A DNA stretch of 64,000 nt from JAVVEG01 sp041751425 (GCA_041751425.1 JBGSXL010000011.1:186001-250000); one strand, 5' to 3'; numbered from the stretch's first letter, positions 16,537 to 24,755 are shown. The notes: generated by a model not told the origin, from the letters alone. Numbers and translations: made by a program.

Positions 16537-16559
16537 ATGTCAAATATTTTTGACATATC
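16534..16559. promoter_or_regulatory. Operator palindrome 2 of the exported-protein/XRE operon
   Basis: Ten-base arms GATATGTCAA and TTGACATATC flank ATATTT. It shares the TGTCAA-N6-TTGACA core with palindrome 1 and covers the -10 and predicted start site, so bound regulator would block initiation. Confidence 0.8.
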
Positions 16560-16577
16560 TCTGAAGAGGCAATCCCC

Positions 16578-17039
16578 ATGAAAAATTCCGCTTTTTATAT
16601 CGTCGGCGCCGTCGTCGGCCTGTCTGTTTTGGCACTGTTAGCGGTCCATCTTCACGCCCCTGGGAGTTCTCCCGCTGCCCATGGCTTTGCAATGCACGGA
16701 GCGGCTAATGCCGAGACGGCTGGAAGCGAAGGGCCGTTGACTGTCAGCTTTGCGCAGAATGACGACTTTTATCTCTGCAACGATCCTTTTTGGCTCGGCG
16801 TATACGACATGATGAAAGATGTTTACACCATTGGTATTGAGAACGTCACGGTCGAATTGCTGCAAGATAAAACTTTTGCTTTCATGCGCTCCTGGCCGGA
16901 CTTCACTCCCGCGCAGGCGGAAGATTGGGTAGAACACGTCAAGGATATTCCCGGCCAATTCGTTGTGATTATCCAGGAAGATCCCGCGGTACTGGATAAC
17001 TGCGCGAACTTCAGTGTTGCTGCCGTGGGCCCGGCCTGA
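16578..17039 (+). CDS. Hypothetical exported or membrane-anchored protein
   Basis: A 153-residue protein with an N-terminal hydrophobic segment (AFYIVGAVVGLSVLALLAVHL) that is a signal peptide or anchor. The mature part has FAQNDDFYLCNDPFWLGVYDMMKD, a central helix-rich stretch ending in AQAEDWVEHVKDIPGQFVVI and a C-terminal DNCANFSVAAVGPA. Its two cysteines (in YLCND and DNCAN) could form a disulfide. No known family was recognised. GAGG precedes the ATG. It is the first gene behind the double-operator promoter, followed 57 bp later by the membrane protein and XRE regulator, so the three probably form one autoregulated unit. Confidence 0.7.
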   Translation: MKNSAFYIVGAVVGLSVLALLAVHLHAPGSSPAAHGFAMHGAANAETAGSEGPLTVSFAQNDDFYLCNDPFWLGVYDMMKDVYTIGIENVTVELLQDKTFAFMRSWPDFTPAQAEDWVEHVKDIPGQFVVIIQEDPAVLDNCANFSVAAVGPA

Positions 17040-17096
17040 GTAAGTTGAATCCACAGCAAACCGTCACCCGTAGCTAACGTGATACTGGAGTTCGTC

Positions 17097-17519
17097 ATGC
17101 CATTTAGAGAAAAAAAGGCCTGGGCAACAATTTTAGCGCTGTTTGTCGTGTTTTTGCCCTTCTACTTCCTGATGGCGCGCACCTATCATCAACCCGATCC
17201 TGACTTTTATTCCCTGATACATCTGGCGCTGGCCGCGCTGGTAATTTTTGTCGTGCTGGAACTATTGCTGGTTTTCATCGCTCGCCGAATGTCACCGGAA
17301 GACGCCAGTACTCCGCTGGATGAACGCGAACAGTTGTTTGCATTTCGCTCCGCTCGCGCCGCCTATATAACACTGATTGCACTGGTCATTCTGGTGACTT
17401 TCTTCAACATTCATGCAGATGGTGGAAATTGGGGATGGGGTATGGCGTATCTGTTGGCCATTATCCTCTCAGAGATTGTGCGCGCGACGATGTTAATTGT
17501 TCAGTATCGGAGGGGTTGA
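17097..17519 (+). CDS. Four-span membrane protein (DUF2178-like)
   Basis: A 140-residue protein with four predicted membrane helices (WATILALFVVFLPFYFLMA, SLIHLALAALVIFVVLELLL, AYITLIALVILVTFFNI, WGMAYLLAIILSEIVRATM). The cytoplasmic loop between helices 2 and 3 has LDEREQLFAFRSAR, the DERE-type motif of small membrane proteins (DUF2178-like) that are commonly encoded just before an XRE regulator. ATG 17097 follows CTGGAG; an earlier in-frame ATG at 17079 lacks a ribosome-binding site. The stop is 2 bp before the regulator's start. Function unknown; a role as signal partner of the regulator is possible. Confidence 0.75.
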   Translation: MPFREKKAWATILALFVVFLPFYFLMARTYHQPDPDFYSLIHLALAALVIFVVLELLLVFIARRMSPEDASTPLDEREQLFAFRSARAAYITLIALVILVTFFNIHADGGNWGWGMAYLLAIILSEIVRATMLIVQYRRG

Positions 17520-17521
17520 GC

Positions 17522-17737
17522 ATGCCTGACCTGCCCATTACCAACCGCATACGCGAACTGCGCGCAGCCAAAGGCGACATGTCCCAGTTGGCTCTGGCAA
17601 ATATGATTGGTGTCACCCGACAGACGGTAAACGCGATAGAACTGGGGAAATATTCTCCCTCACTGGAAGTGGCGTTTCGTATCGCCACGGTATTCAAACT
17701 GCCGCTTGAGGAGGTGTTCCAGTACCAGAAGAATTAA
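17522..17737 (+). CDS. XRE-family HTH transcriptional regulator (YozG-like)
   Basis: A 71-residue single-domain regulator: helix-turn-helix MSQLALANMIGVTRQTVNAIELGKYSPSLEVAFRIATVFKLPLEEVF, typical of the short XRE regulators paired with DUF2178-like membrane proteins. It starts 2 bp after the membrane-protein stop. It is the obvious candidate to bind the two TGTCAA-N6-TTGACA palindromes about 1 kb upstream and repress its own operon, which is inference from operon structure. As a dimer-forming domain it suits the dyad sites. Confidence 0.9.
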   Translation: MPDLPITNRIRELRAAKGDMSQLALANMIGVTRQTVNAIELGKYSPSLEVAFRIATVFKLPLEEVFQYQKN

Positions 17738-17749
17738 AGAAACGCATAA

Positions 17750-17836
17750 GTTGCTTTTCCTGGGGTTCGTTTGAAAATAATCGTAGAGCTACTTATTTGT
17801 TGCTTAGCAGAAAAATAGAAACTAATATGTTGCTTA
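17750..17836. promoter_or_regulatory. Three GTTGCTT direct repeats before hipB
   Basis: GTTGCTTT at 17750-17757 and GTTGCTTA at 17799-17806 and 17829-17836 lie in the 128-base gap before the HipB-like gene. They are direct, not inverted, and unevenly spaced (49 and 30 bases). HipB-type antitoxins bind their own upstream region, so they are candidate operators, but no dyad was seen. Confidence 0.25.
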
Positions 17837-17865
17837 CAATTTAAAATAAATAGCTAGGTTTCTAG

Positions 17866-18171
17866 ATGAGTGAATTACTGGGGCAGTTAAAAAAGCGACG
17901 CAAACAGCTGGGGCTCAAACAGGCTGACATGCTGTTGCGTGTCGGTATATCTCGCCAGCAGTACCAGCAGGTGGAATCCAGGGGGAATCCTCGCCTGGAT
18001 ACGTTGGAGCTTATTGCCAAGGGTCTGAATAGTGAACTGCTGCTTGTCCCTGCAGAAAAACTGTTGGCTGTTAAGGTTATTTTGCAAGACTCAAGCAGTG
18101 CCGCAGCAAAACCTGCAAAGAAAAACCTGGCGGATGACCCCTGGCAAAACATGCTGGAGGATGATGCATGA
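17866..18171 (+). CDS. HipB-like antitoxin (XRE HTH)
   Basis: A 101-residue protein with an N-terminal XRE domain (LGQLKKRRKQLGLKQADMLLRVGISRQQYQQVESRGNPRLDTLELIAKGLNSELLLVP), the usual HipB layout in which a beta strand (ELLLVP) follows the HTH for dimerisation. A flexible basic/acidic tail (SSSAAAKPAKKNLADDPWQNMLEDDA) is longer than in E. coli HipB. Its TGA overlaps the ATG of the HipA-like gene (ATGA). By family it would neutralise the kinase and repress the operon. No strong ribosome-binding site is visible before its ATG. Confidence 0.9.
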   Translation: MSELLGQLKKRRKQLGLKQADMLLRVGISRQQYQQVESRGNPRLDTLELIAKGLNSELLLVPAEKLLAVKVILQDSSSAAAKPAKKNLADDPWQNMLEDDA

Positions 18172-19442
18172 ATGGGCAAAGGGGTGTAGAGCAGGTTGGC
18201 GTTCTGAAGCTAACTTTGCATGGACAGTTGGTTGGGTATCTTGCGGGCTTTCAAGGAGGGCGAAACGTCCTTACATTCGCAGACAGCTTCAAGAACGACC
18301 CAACCCGCTTTACATTCAGCCTGGTCACGCATCCTGTCTTCCCAAGGGCTGATAGATTGCTGTCCGAACCATGGACAACAAATCAGCGCCTTCACCCTGT
18401 GTTATCAAATCTGCTGCCAGAAGGCTCCTTGAGAGAATTGATAGCGCAAGGCTTGAAAGTACACACTGAAATCGAGTTCCCGATTTTTTCTCACCTTGCA
18501 GAAGATCTACCTGGCGCCTTGATTGCCACACCCATGGAGCCAGATGAAATTCCCGAACGAGTGCTGACTGCCAATGGCAGGCTCGGTCATCCGACAAATA
18601 TAATAACCAATCAACAGACATATAAGTTCTCACTCGCTGGCGTGCAAATGAAGTTCTCCATGAAAGAGCGTGATGGTCGCTACAACCTTGCACAGGGTAA
18701 TGGTGAATTGGGTGACTGGATTATAAAAACACCCTCTACAAATCATAAAGATGTGCCGCTTAACGAATTCACGGCGATGAGTTTGGCTGCGATGGTCGGA
18801 GTAGACATACCAGAGATTAAACTGGTAGAGATGGACAGACTGGATAACCTGCCATCAATAAAATTGCCCGATGAAGCGTTTGCTTTTGCAATCAAGCGGT
18901 TTGACAGGAACAACAACAACCGCATTCATATGGAAGACTTTGCCCAGGTGCTGGTGAAATATCCGCGTGAAAAATATAACTCGGCAAACTATGAGCAAAT
19001 TGGTCGCATACTGTATCAGTTCTCTGGTGATGCACTAGAAGATACCCAGCAGTTTGCAAGGCGCTTGCTGGTTAATATCCTGCTTGCCAATGGCGATGCG
19101 CACCTGAAAAACTGGAGCTTGGCTTATCACGACAAAACTACCCCCCGTCTTTCACCTGCATACGATATTGTTACAACAAAAGTGTATATGCAGAATGAGC
19201 ATGAGTACGCCCTCAATCTGGGCAACACTAAGGAGTGGTATAGCGTAGATTTATCTCACTTTGAAGTATGGGCAAAAAGAGCAGGGATACCGTGGCGAGC
19301 GATAAAGCCGCACTTGGATGACGTGATGGATAAGGCGAGAGCCCAATGGCCACAGGCATTGAACGCCCTGCCGATGAATGACGAACATAAAAGACAGCTA
19401 AAACAGCATTGGCAAGCCTTGCGAGGTAATTTTCGCGTATAG
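18168..19442 (+). CDS. HipA-like serine/threonine kinase toxin
   Basis: A 424-residue HipA-family kinase. An N-terminal subdomain (HGQLVGYLAGFQGGRNVLTFADSF) and SNLLPEGSLRELIAQ match the HipA N1 region; FSLAGVQMKFSM (155-164) is the nucleotide-site loop, IIKTPS provides Lys187, and the catalytic loop LVNILLANGDAHLKNWSL carries Asp310, with metal Asp333 in SPAYDIV. All key residues seem intact, so the toxin is probably active. E. coli HipA phosphorylates GltX and halts translation; the target here is unknown. Start overlaps the HipB stop by four bases. Confidence 0.92.
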   Translation: MNGQRGVEQVGVLKLTLHGQLVGYLAGFQGGRNVLTFADSFKNDPTRFTFSLVTHPVFPRADRLLSEPWTTNQRLHPVLSNLLPEGSLRELIAQGLKVHTEIEFPIFSHLAEDLPGALIATPMEPDEIPERVLTANGRLGHPTNIITNQQTYKFSLAGVQMKFSMKERDGRYNLAQGNGELGDWIIKTPSTNHKDVPLNEFTAMSLAAMVGVDIPEIKLVEMDRLDNLPSIKLPDEAFAFAIKRFDRNNNNRIHMEDFAQVLVKYPREKYNSANYEQIGRILYQFSGDALEDTQQFARRLLVNILLANGDAHLKNWSLAYHDKTTPRLSPAYDIVTTKVYMQNEHEYALNLGNTKEWYSVDLSHFEVWAKRAGIPWRAIKPHLDDVMDKARAQWPQALNALPMNDEHKRQLKQHWQALRGNFRV

Positions 19443-19517
19443 CGGTTAGTGTTACGATGCCGGAGCAAGGAGTACGAGATAGAGATTGAAGTATCGTTGT
19501 TTACAAGGAGGCTAAAC

Positions 19518-20402
19518 ATGCAAGCACGCAACCTCATACTAGCGCTGTCGACACTAGTGCTGACAGCTTGCGCAGTACAGGAGCCGGCTGTACGCGACAC
19601 CATTCCCCGCCAGTTGGCGGAAGATCTGGCGAGTGGTCAGATCTATCTCGAGTTTCCCGAAGGATTTCCCGAATTTACCATGCCCGAGGACATTGAGGTC
19701 GAGGGCGGTTTGGACAGGGGTTCTTCTTTAACCGTTGTGCTGAAATCCGAACTGTCCACGGACGTCATGGAAGAAACTATCCGGGCCGAACTGACACGCT
19801 CGGGCTGGACGGAGCTTGAAACCCGTACTAGTCAACCGCGGGGCGGTTTTGTCGGCAATGTTACCCCTATGCAGGCCCGGCTATTACGCAGCCAGCTGTG
19901 CCATGACCGCTACGGCATGATTTCCATTGGCCCCAGAAGTCGGCAGGGAATTTATAATCGTGTCGGAATGGATTGGAACTACAACGCCAGCAATCCGCGC
20001 ATAACCTGCGCACAACAGAGTGAACAGCGCCAGGACGCCCCTGTCCGTTTCCTGGCAGGAATTAATGAACACATGCCCATACTGGAGCTGCCCGAAGAAG
20101 ACCGGGGTTCGCGATTTAGACCTCCTTTCGGAAGCGGCATTTCCGGTTCCGGCGACGCCTATACCACTCGCTCACCTCTGCTGTTGGACTGGGACATGGC
20201 TGAAATAAACCGCTGGTTTGCCGATCAACTGAATAATCAGGACTGGGAGCATGATGTGTCCTGGACAGGAGAGAGTACTGCTGGCAGCACGTGGAGCAAG
20301 CTTATCGACGATGATACCGAACTGGCCGGATTGCTCGACATCATCCATGTCGAAGATGACAACTACCATCTACGTTTCCGGCTTTCATACAAGCGACAAT
20401 AA
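19518..20402 (+). CDS. Hypothetical lipoprotein, first of a tandem paralogous pair
   Basis: A 294-residue protein with lipoprotein signal MQARNLILALSTLVLTACA (lipobox LTAC). AGGAGG precedes the ATG at 19518. The mature part has two halves that match the next gene: RQLAEDLASGQIYLEFPEGFPEF with GGLDRGSSLTVVLKSEL and AELTRSGWTELE, then LCHDRYGMISI, ITCAQQSEQRQ, MPILELPEE and LLLDWDMAEINRWFADQLNNQDWEHD. Single cysteines in LCHD and TCAQQ are conserved between the pair. No known family was recognised; the wording TRSGWTELE and DQLNNQDWEHD suggests two related alpha/beta half-domains. The downstream paralogue begins 33 bp later. Confidence 0.75.
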   Translation: MQARNLILALSTLVLTACAVQEPAVRDTIPRQLAEDLASGQIYLEFPEGFPEFTMPEDIEVEGGLDRGSSLTVVLKSELSTDVMEETIRAELTRSGWTELETRTSQPRGGFVGNVTPMQARLLRSQLCHDRYGMISIGPRSRQGIYNRVGMDWNYNASNPRITCAQQSEQRQDAPVRFLAGINEHMPILELPEEDRGSRFRPPFGSGISGSGDAYTTRSPLLLDWDMAEINRWFADQLNNQDWEHDVSWTGESTAGSTWSKLIDDDTELAGLLDIIHVEDDNYHLRFRLSYKRQ

Positions 20403-20435
20403 TTCGAAAAAAAAGTTAACACTAAGGAGAGGAGA

Positions 20436-21356
20436 ATGAAAAGGAAACTGTTACTGACAGTCATGTGCATGTTGGCAAATTACGCGCAGGCTGCCACCGA
20501 GTTTGAAAACACGATACCACTGGATCTGGCGAAAGTTTTCCTGAACTTCGGTAATGCAGCAGATGTGGGTATTTACAGCGACATCCTGGAGAATTTCCCC
20601 GAGATTGAAATTCCTGCTGGCTTTAACATCCTTGGCAGTCTGGACCAGGGAGTGATGCAGCGCGTTGTGTTGCAAACGAACTACGCGCGGGAAGAAGCAA
20701 ACATTTTGTTGTTAGAAGCCCTGACAGCGGAAGGTTGGCAGGAACTGCAGCCGCCGGAAATGGCAGTGTCACAGCCCCGGGGTTTTGTGCCTGCGGGTGG
20801 ACAGCAGCCCAATGCCATACCACTGATGCTTTGCCATGACGATTTAGGCAATATGACACTGATGATGGCGGACGGTGTCAACGGCAATATTGTGAGCCTG
20901 ATTCGCAACAACAACCGCATGATGGGCGGCAGACTCACCTGCGCACAGCAGGAACAACAAAGAGGTCAGAGCTTCGGCATGCGAGGCAATATGCCCAGGG
21001 GTGTTGCGGAATTCATGCCGACACTGCAAATGCCGAATCCAACGGGCGGACCGAGTACAGGTATTCCAAGATCAGGATTTATTACTGGTGGTAGTGGTGG
21101 CTCGTCAAACGATTTTGAAATGAGGAGTAACCTGAACATCGACTGGTCTATCAACGAACTGTACGATTTTTTCGCAGAACAACTCAGCGAACAGGGATGG
21201 ATTCAGGATTCCGCATGGAATGGCAGCATAACGGGCGGGGGCAACTGGACCAAAAATCCTGAAGAGAACCTTGATCTTATTAGCATACTCAGTATCGTGG
21301 AAATTGCTGAAGATGCATTCGAAATGAAACTGCGAATTTTGTCCCGGGGCAATTGA
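20436..21356 (+). CDS. Hypothetical exported protein, second of a tandem paralogous pair
   Basis: A 306-residue protein whose signal peptide ends near ANYAQAATEF; unlike its upstream paralogue it has no lipobox. Shared blocks in the same order are LDLAKVFLNFG, NFPEIEIPAGFNILGSLDQG, LLEALTAEGWQEL, LCHDDLGNMTLMM, LTCAQQEQQRGQ, EFMPTLQMPNP and LNIDWSINELYDFFAEQLSEQGWIQD. Low-complexity Gly/Met-rich linkers (MMGGRL, FGMRGNMPRG, GSGGSS) are longer than in the paralogue. TAAGGAGAGG precedes the ATG. One is probably periplasmic and the other membrane-anchored, which would suit a pair acting together; function is unknown. Confidence 0.75.
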   Translation: MKRKLLLTVMCMLANYAQAATEFENTIPLDLAKVFLNFGNAADVGIYSDILENFPEIEIPAGFNILGSLDQGVMQRVVLQTNYAREEANILLLEALTAEGWQELQPPEMAVSQPRGFVPAGGQQPNAIPLMLCHDDLGNMTLMMADGVNGNIVSLIRNNNRMMGGRLTCAQQEQQRGQSFGMRGNMPRGVAEFMPTLQMPNPTGGPSTGIPRSGFITGGSGGSSNDFEMRSNLNIDWSINELYDFFAEQLSEQGWIQDSAWNGSITGGGNWTKNPEENLDLISILSIVEIAEDAFEMKLRILSRGN

Positions 21357-21376
21357 GCAGGAGTAAAGTGGCGAGA

Positions 21377-21409
21377 GATTGACAATTTTTATTGGGAATT
21401 TTGTCAATC
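21377..21409. terminator. Hairpin between convergent genes
   Basis: Nine-base arms GATTGACAA and TTGTCAATC pair around a 15-base A/T-rich loop. It lies between the stop of the tandem pair (21356) and the stop of the convergent glycosylase gene (21416). It has a T run inside the loop rather than after the stem, so termination strength is uncertain. Confidence 0.45.
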
Positions 21410-21415
21410 CCCAGT

Positions 21416-22606
21416 TCAAACTTTTGGCAAAACTATAGATTTACTAATGCTGAAAGAATCACAATCATTAAAACCAGCGAAAAGCTGAACGGCTTTCTCT
21501 AATGCCACATTGAATGCGTCAAGGTTAAATCTCCTATCGGATTTTTCCACATACAAACGCAACACTTCCAAATGCCTCGTTGCGCGATTAGCTTTACAGT
21601 CAGCGCGACCAACAAGCGCATTCGCATAAAGTATCGGTAGACAAAAGTAGCCATAACGGCGTTTGAGTGGTGCCGTATAACATTCCAACGTGTAGTCGAA
21701 ATCGAATAGTTGTTTCACCCTGTCGCGGTGAATGATGGCATTGTCGAACGGTGATAAAAACTGAACAACAGCTCTGGCTTTGGGAAGTTTTTGTTCGAGA
21801 AAATCCGTGCGTGCATAGACAGTTGGCAATTCTTCAGTTGTGAATGCCACCAACTCGCCATTCTCAATGCGCTGCTGCAACAACGTCTGAATCATCTTGC
21901 GAAGAGGCGTACCACTGCGCAGATGCGTTATCTGTTTCACCGTTGTAAACCCATGCGCTCGCAGAGCGGAATTAATCAGGTAGTCCGCGAATTCCCGTAA
22001 ACTCGGTTCGCTCGTATCAACAGCGTCGGGTAGCACACGTTCGCGCAGGTCATAAACTTTTTGCATGCCAGCGCGGCTGCTTATCATCAGATCACCCTGA
22101 AAGAATAATTTCTCCAATGTCTTCTTCGCTGGTTTCCAGTTCCACCAGCTGCCTGCCTGCTCTTTCGGTGAATTGAAGTCGCGCGCCATCAGCGGGCCAT
22201 CGCTGCGGATACGCTCCAGCACCTGTTTCTCATCCTTGCGGGTCACGCTGGCGAACCAGTTCGACTCACCCCGCTTTACCGAATTCATGCGCGGCAGTGC
22301 AAAACGATAGTCCCGCATTGGCAGGAACGCTGCCGCATGGGACCAGTACTCGAACACCTTGCGCTCCTTGATCAACTGCTCCAGGTGCGCGGGCTTATAA
22401 GAAGGAATTCGTGTCCATAGCGTGTGATGGTGTGCGCGCTCCACAACGGCCAGAGTGTCAATCTGAACGTAACCGAGGTGTTCCAGGGCTTTGAGTGTTG
22501 CCTGCATACCTGCGCCGAAATGAGCGGATTTCGACAGGCCCTGATGGTGCAGCGCTGCACGTCGGAGCGTTTGTATAGATGGATAATAACCGGGACGCTC
22601 AGGCAT
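21416..22606 (-). CDS. ycaQ: YcaQ/AlkX-type DNA glycosylase (winged-helix, interstrand crosslink repair)
   Basis: A 396-residue protein of the HTH_42/YcaQ family. The catalytic QxD motif is present as LGYVQIDTLAVVERAHHHTLW (Gln48, Asp50). Further family blocks are RIPSYKPAHLEQLIKERKVFEYWSHAAAFLPM and a C-terminal LSPFDNAIIHRDRVKQLFDFDYTLECY with KRRYGYFCLPILY. E. coli YcaQ (AlkX) unhooks nitrogen-mustard-type interstrand crosslinks by base excision. The gene stands alone, convergent with the exported pair and divergent from the PQQ dehydrogenase. Confidence 0.9.
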   Translation of the reverse strand: MPERPGYYPSIQTLRRAALHHQGLSKSAHFGAGMQATLKALEHLGYVQIDTLAVVERAHHHTLWTRIPSYKPAHLEQLIKERKVFEYWSHAAAFLPMRDYRFALPRMNSVKRGESNWFASVTRKDEKQVLERIRSDGPLMARDFNSPKEQAGSWWNWKPAKKTLEKLFFQGDLMISSRAGMQKVYDLRERVLPDAVDTSEPSLREFADYLINSALRAHGFTTVKQITHLRSGTPLRKMIQTLLQQRIENGELVAFTTEELPTVYARTDFLEQKLPKARAVVQFLSPFDNAIIHRDRVKQLFDFDYTLECYTAPLKRRYGYFCLPILYANALVGRADCKANRATRHLEVLRLYVEKSDRRFNLDAFNVALEKAVQLFAGFNDCDSFSISKSIVLPKV

Positions 22607-22812
22607 GTCGCTATTGGCTCATTTGTGATTTATGTGTTTCGAATGAGGGCCGGGCAGAAAGCCCGTTGATTGTAGCGTACACGCGCTGAATCACCATAGC
22701 CCACTCAAGGCTGATATTAGTGAAATACTATTTTGAATTCTGCTCCTCAAAGCGTTAGTCTGTCGCACGTGTGGCTAATAATAAAAATCAAACATAGTCG
22801 GGAGTTTCCTGC

Positions 22813-24753
22813 ATGAAAACAGCTAAACAGATAGTTTCACGAATCGTCGTCACCGCTGGTGCGCTCGCATTTGCCTCAATGACTTTTGGTCAGACTGGCA
22901 CCAGCGTTCAGGCAGGAGACTGGCCGGTTTATCATGGTGATGAGTTCTCGCAGCGTTATTCGCCGCTGGATCAGATCAATGCGTCTAACGTCGGTTCTCT
23001 GCAGATTGCCTGGACTTTTTCCACGGCGAATTTTGGTCCCGGTACCGATTTCACTAATCCATCAACGCCGCTGGAGATAGAAGGCATTCTGTATGCGAAT
23101 ATTGGCGCTACGCGCAATGTCGTTGCCCTGGACGCCACCTCGGGGCAGGTTTTATGGATGTGGAGACCGCAGGAAGGTGAGCGCTTTGACCGCGCACCAC
23201 GTAAGGGTGCCGGGCGAGGCGTGGCTTACTGGCGCGATGGAAGCAATTCACGAATTCTGGACGTGACCCCGGGTTACCATCTGGTTTCACTGGACGCTAA
23301 AACCGGAATTCCCGACCCGAATTTTGGTAGTAACGGTATTGTTGACCTGATGATCGGTTTGCGAAATGCCGAGGACGACAGGTTTCCCAATGTCGATATC
23401 GGTATGTCAGCACCACCCTTTGTGATGAACGATGTGATTATTGTTGGGTCAGCGCACGCAGTGGGTGGTCGGCCGCGATCAAAGTCCAACGTTAAGGGAG
23501 ATGTGCGTGGTTACGATGTGCGCACAGGTGAATTGCTGTGGACGTTCCATACCATTCCCGAGCCGGGTGAGCTCGGTCATGAATCCTGGCTTGAGAACAG
23601 TGCGGAATACACCGGCAATACTGGCGTCTGGGCACCCATCTCCGGAGACCCAGAGCTGGGTCTGGTTTATTTGCCGGTGGAAGATCCCACTGGCGACTAT
23701 TACGGTGCCGACCGACCAGGTGCGAACCTGTTTTCCAGCAGCATTGTCGCTTTGGATTCCAGAACCGGCGAACGCCGCTGGCATTACCAGCTTATCCATC
23801 ATGACATCTGGGACTGGGACGTACCGGCTGCTCCGGTGCTTGCTGATCTGCCCAACGGCAGAAAGGTCATCATGTCAGTCACCAAGCAGGCCTTTGTCTA
23901 CACCTTCGACAGAGCGACAGGCGAGCCAATCTGGCCCATTGAAGAATTACCGGTACCAGCGGGTGATGTTCCGGGCGAGTGGTATTCTCTTACACAACCG
24001 TTTCCTACGCGACCTGCCCCCTTTGACAGGCAGGGCTTTACCGAGGACGATCTGATCGACTTTACGCCGGAGTTGCGCGCGTTGGCGCTGGAAGCTGTTT
24101 CCGGTTTCAGGCTCAGCCCCAGTTTATACTCACCGCCTTCTCTGGCTGATGCGCCAGATGGTACGCGTGGCTTGCTGAGCTTGCCTTCATCCACTGGCGG
24201 CGCGAATTGGGAAGGCTCTGCGCTTGATCCGGAAACAGGTGTGCTCTATGTTCCTTCCAGAACACAACTGCAGCTACTGGCATTGGCAAACAATCCTGCA
24301 TCGGATATCGACTTCAGCATGGCAACCGGCATCCGCGTTCCACGCATTGAAGGGCTTGATATTGTTAAACCACCTTATGGTCGCGTAACCGCCATCGATA
24401 TGAATTCCGGCGACCATCTGTGGTGGATTCCCAATGCCGATACGCCAGATCGCATTGCCAATCATCCACGTCTGCAAGGAGTTGATCTTCCCGCAACAGG
24501 CATCCCCACGCGTTCAGGGATACTGCTGACCAAGTCGTTGCTGTTTGTTGCTGAGGGCAACGGATCGCCAGATGCCCAGCCAAAAATACGCGCCTTCAAC
24601 AAGGAAACCGGTGAGTTGGTTGCCGTCATGGAATTGCCAGACAATCAGATTGGCTTGCCATTTACCTACGAGCACAATGGCAAACAATACCTGGCACTAT
24701 TTGTGGGCGGCAGGAGTGATGCTGCGCGGCTGATTGCGTACGCGTTGCCGTAA
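22813..24753 (+). CDS. PQQ-dependent dehydrogenase (eight-bladed quinoprotein, glucose-dehydrogenase-like)
   Basis: A 646-residue exported propeller protein. The signal peptide ends near ASMTFGQT. Family signatures are DWPVYHGDEFSQRYSPLDQINASNVGSLQIAWTF, tryptophan-docking repeats such as LDATSGQVLWMW, VRTGELLWTFHTIP and LDSRTGERRWHYQLIHHDIWDWD, and a C-terminal GRVTAIDMNSGDHLWW. No cytochrome c motif (CxxCH) and no membrane anchor were seen, so electrons must pass to a separate acceptor. Substrate is a sugar or alcohol. GGGAG precedes the ATG. The stop is followed at once by palindromic repeat copy 2. Confidence 0.9.
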   Translation: MKTAKQIVSRIVVTAGALAFASMTFGQTGTSVQAGDWPVYHGDEFSQRYSPLDQINASNVGSLQIAWTFSTANFGPGTDFTNPSTPLEIEGILYANIGATRNVVALDATSGQVLWMWRPQEGERFDRAPRKGAGRGVAYWRDGSNSRILDVTPGYHLVSLDAKTGIPDPNFGSNGIVDLMIGLRNAEDDRFPNVDIGMSAPPFVMNDVIIVGSAHAVGGRPRSKSNVKGDVRGYDVRTGELLWTFHTIPEPGELGHESWLENSAEYTGNTGVWAPISGDPELGLVYLPVEDPTGDYYGADRPGANLFSSSIVALDSRTGERRWHYQLIHHDIWDWDVPAAPVLADLPNGRKVIMSVTKQAFVYTFDRATGEPIWPIEELPVPAGDVPGEWYSLTQPFPTRPAPFDRQGFTEDDLIDFTPELRALALEAVSGFRLSPSLYSPPSLADAPDGTRGLLSLPSSTGGANWEGSALDPETGVLYVPSRTQLQLLALANNPASDIDFSMATGIRVPRIEGLDIVKPPYGRVTAIDMNSGDHLWWIPNADTPDRIANHPRLQGVDLPATGIPTRSGILLTKSLLFVAEGNGSPDAQPKIRAFNKETGELVAVMELPDNQIGLPFTYEHNGKQYLALFVGGRSDAARLIAYALP

Positions 24754-24755
24754 TT

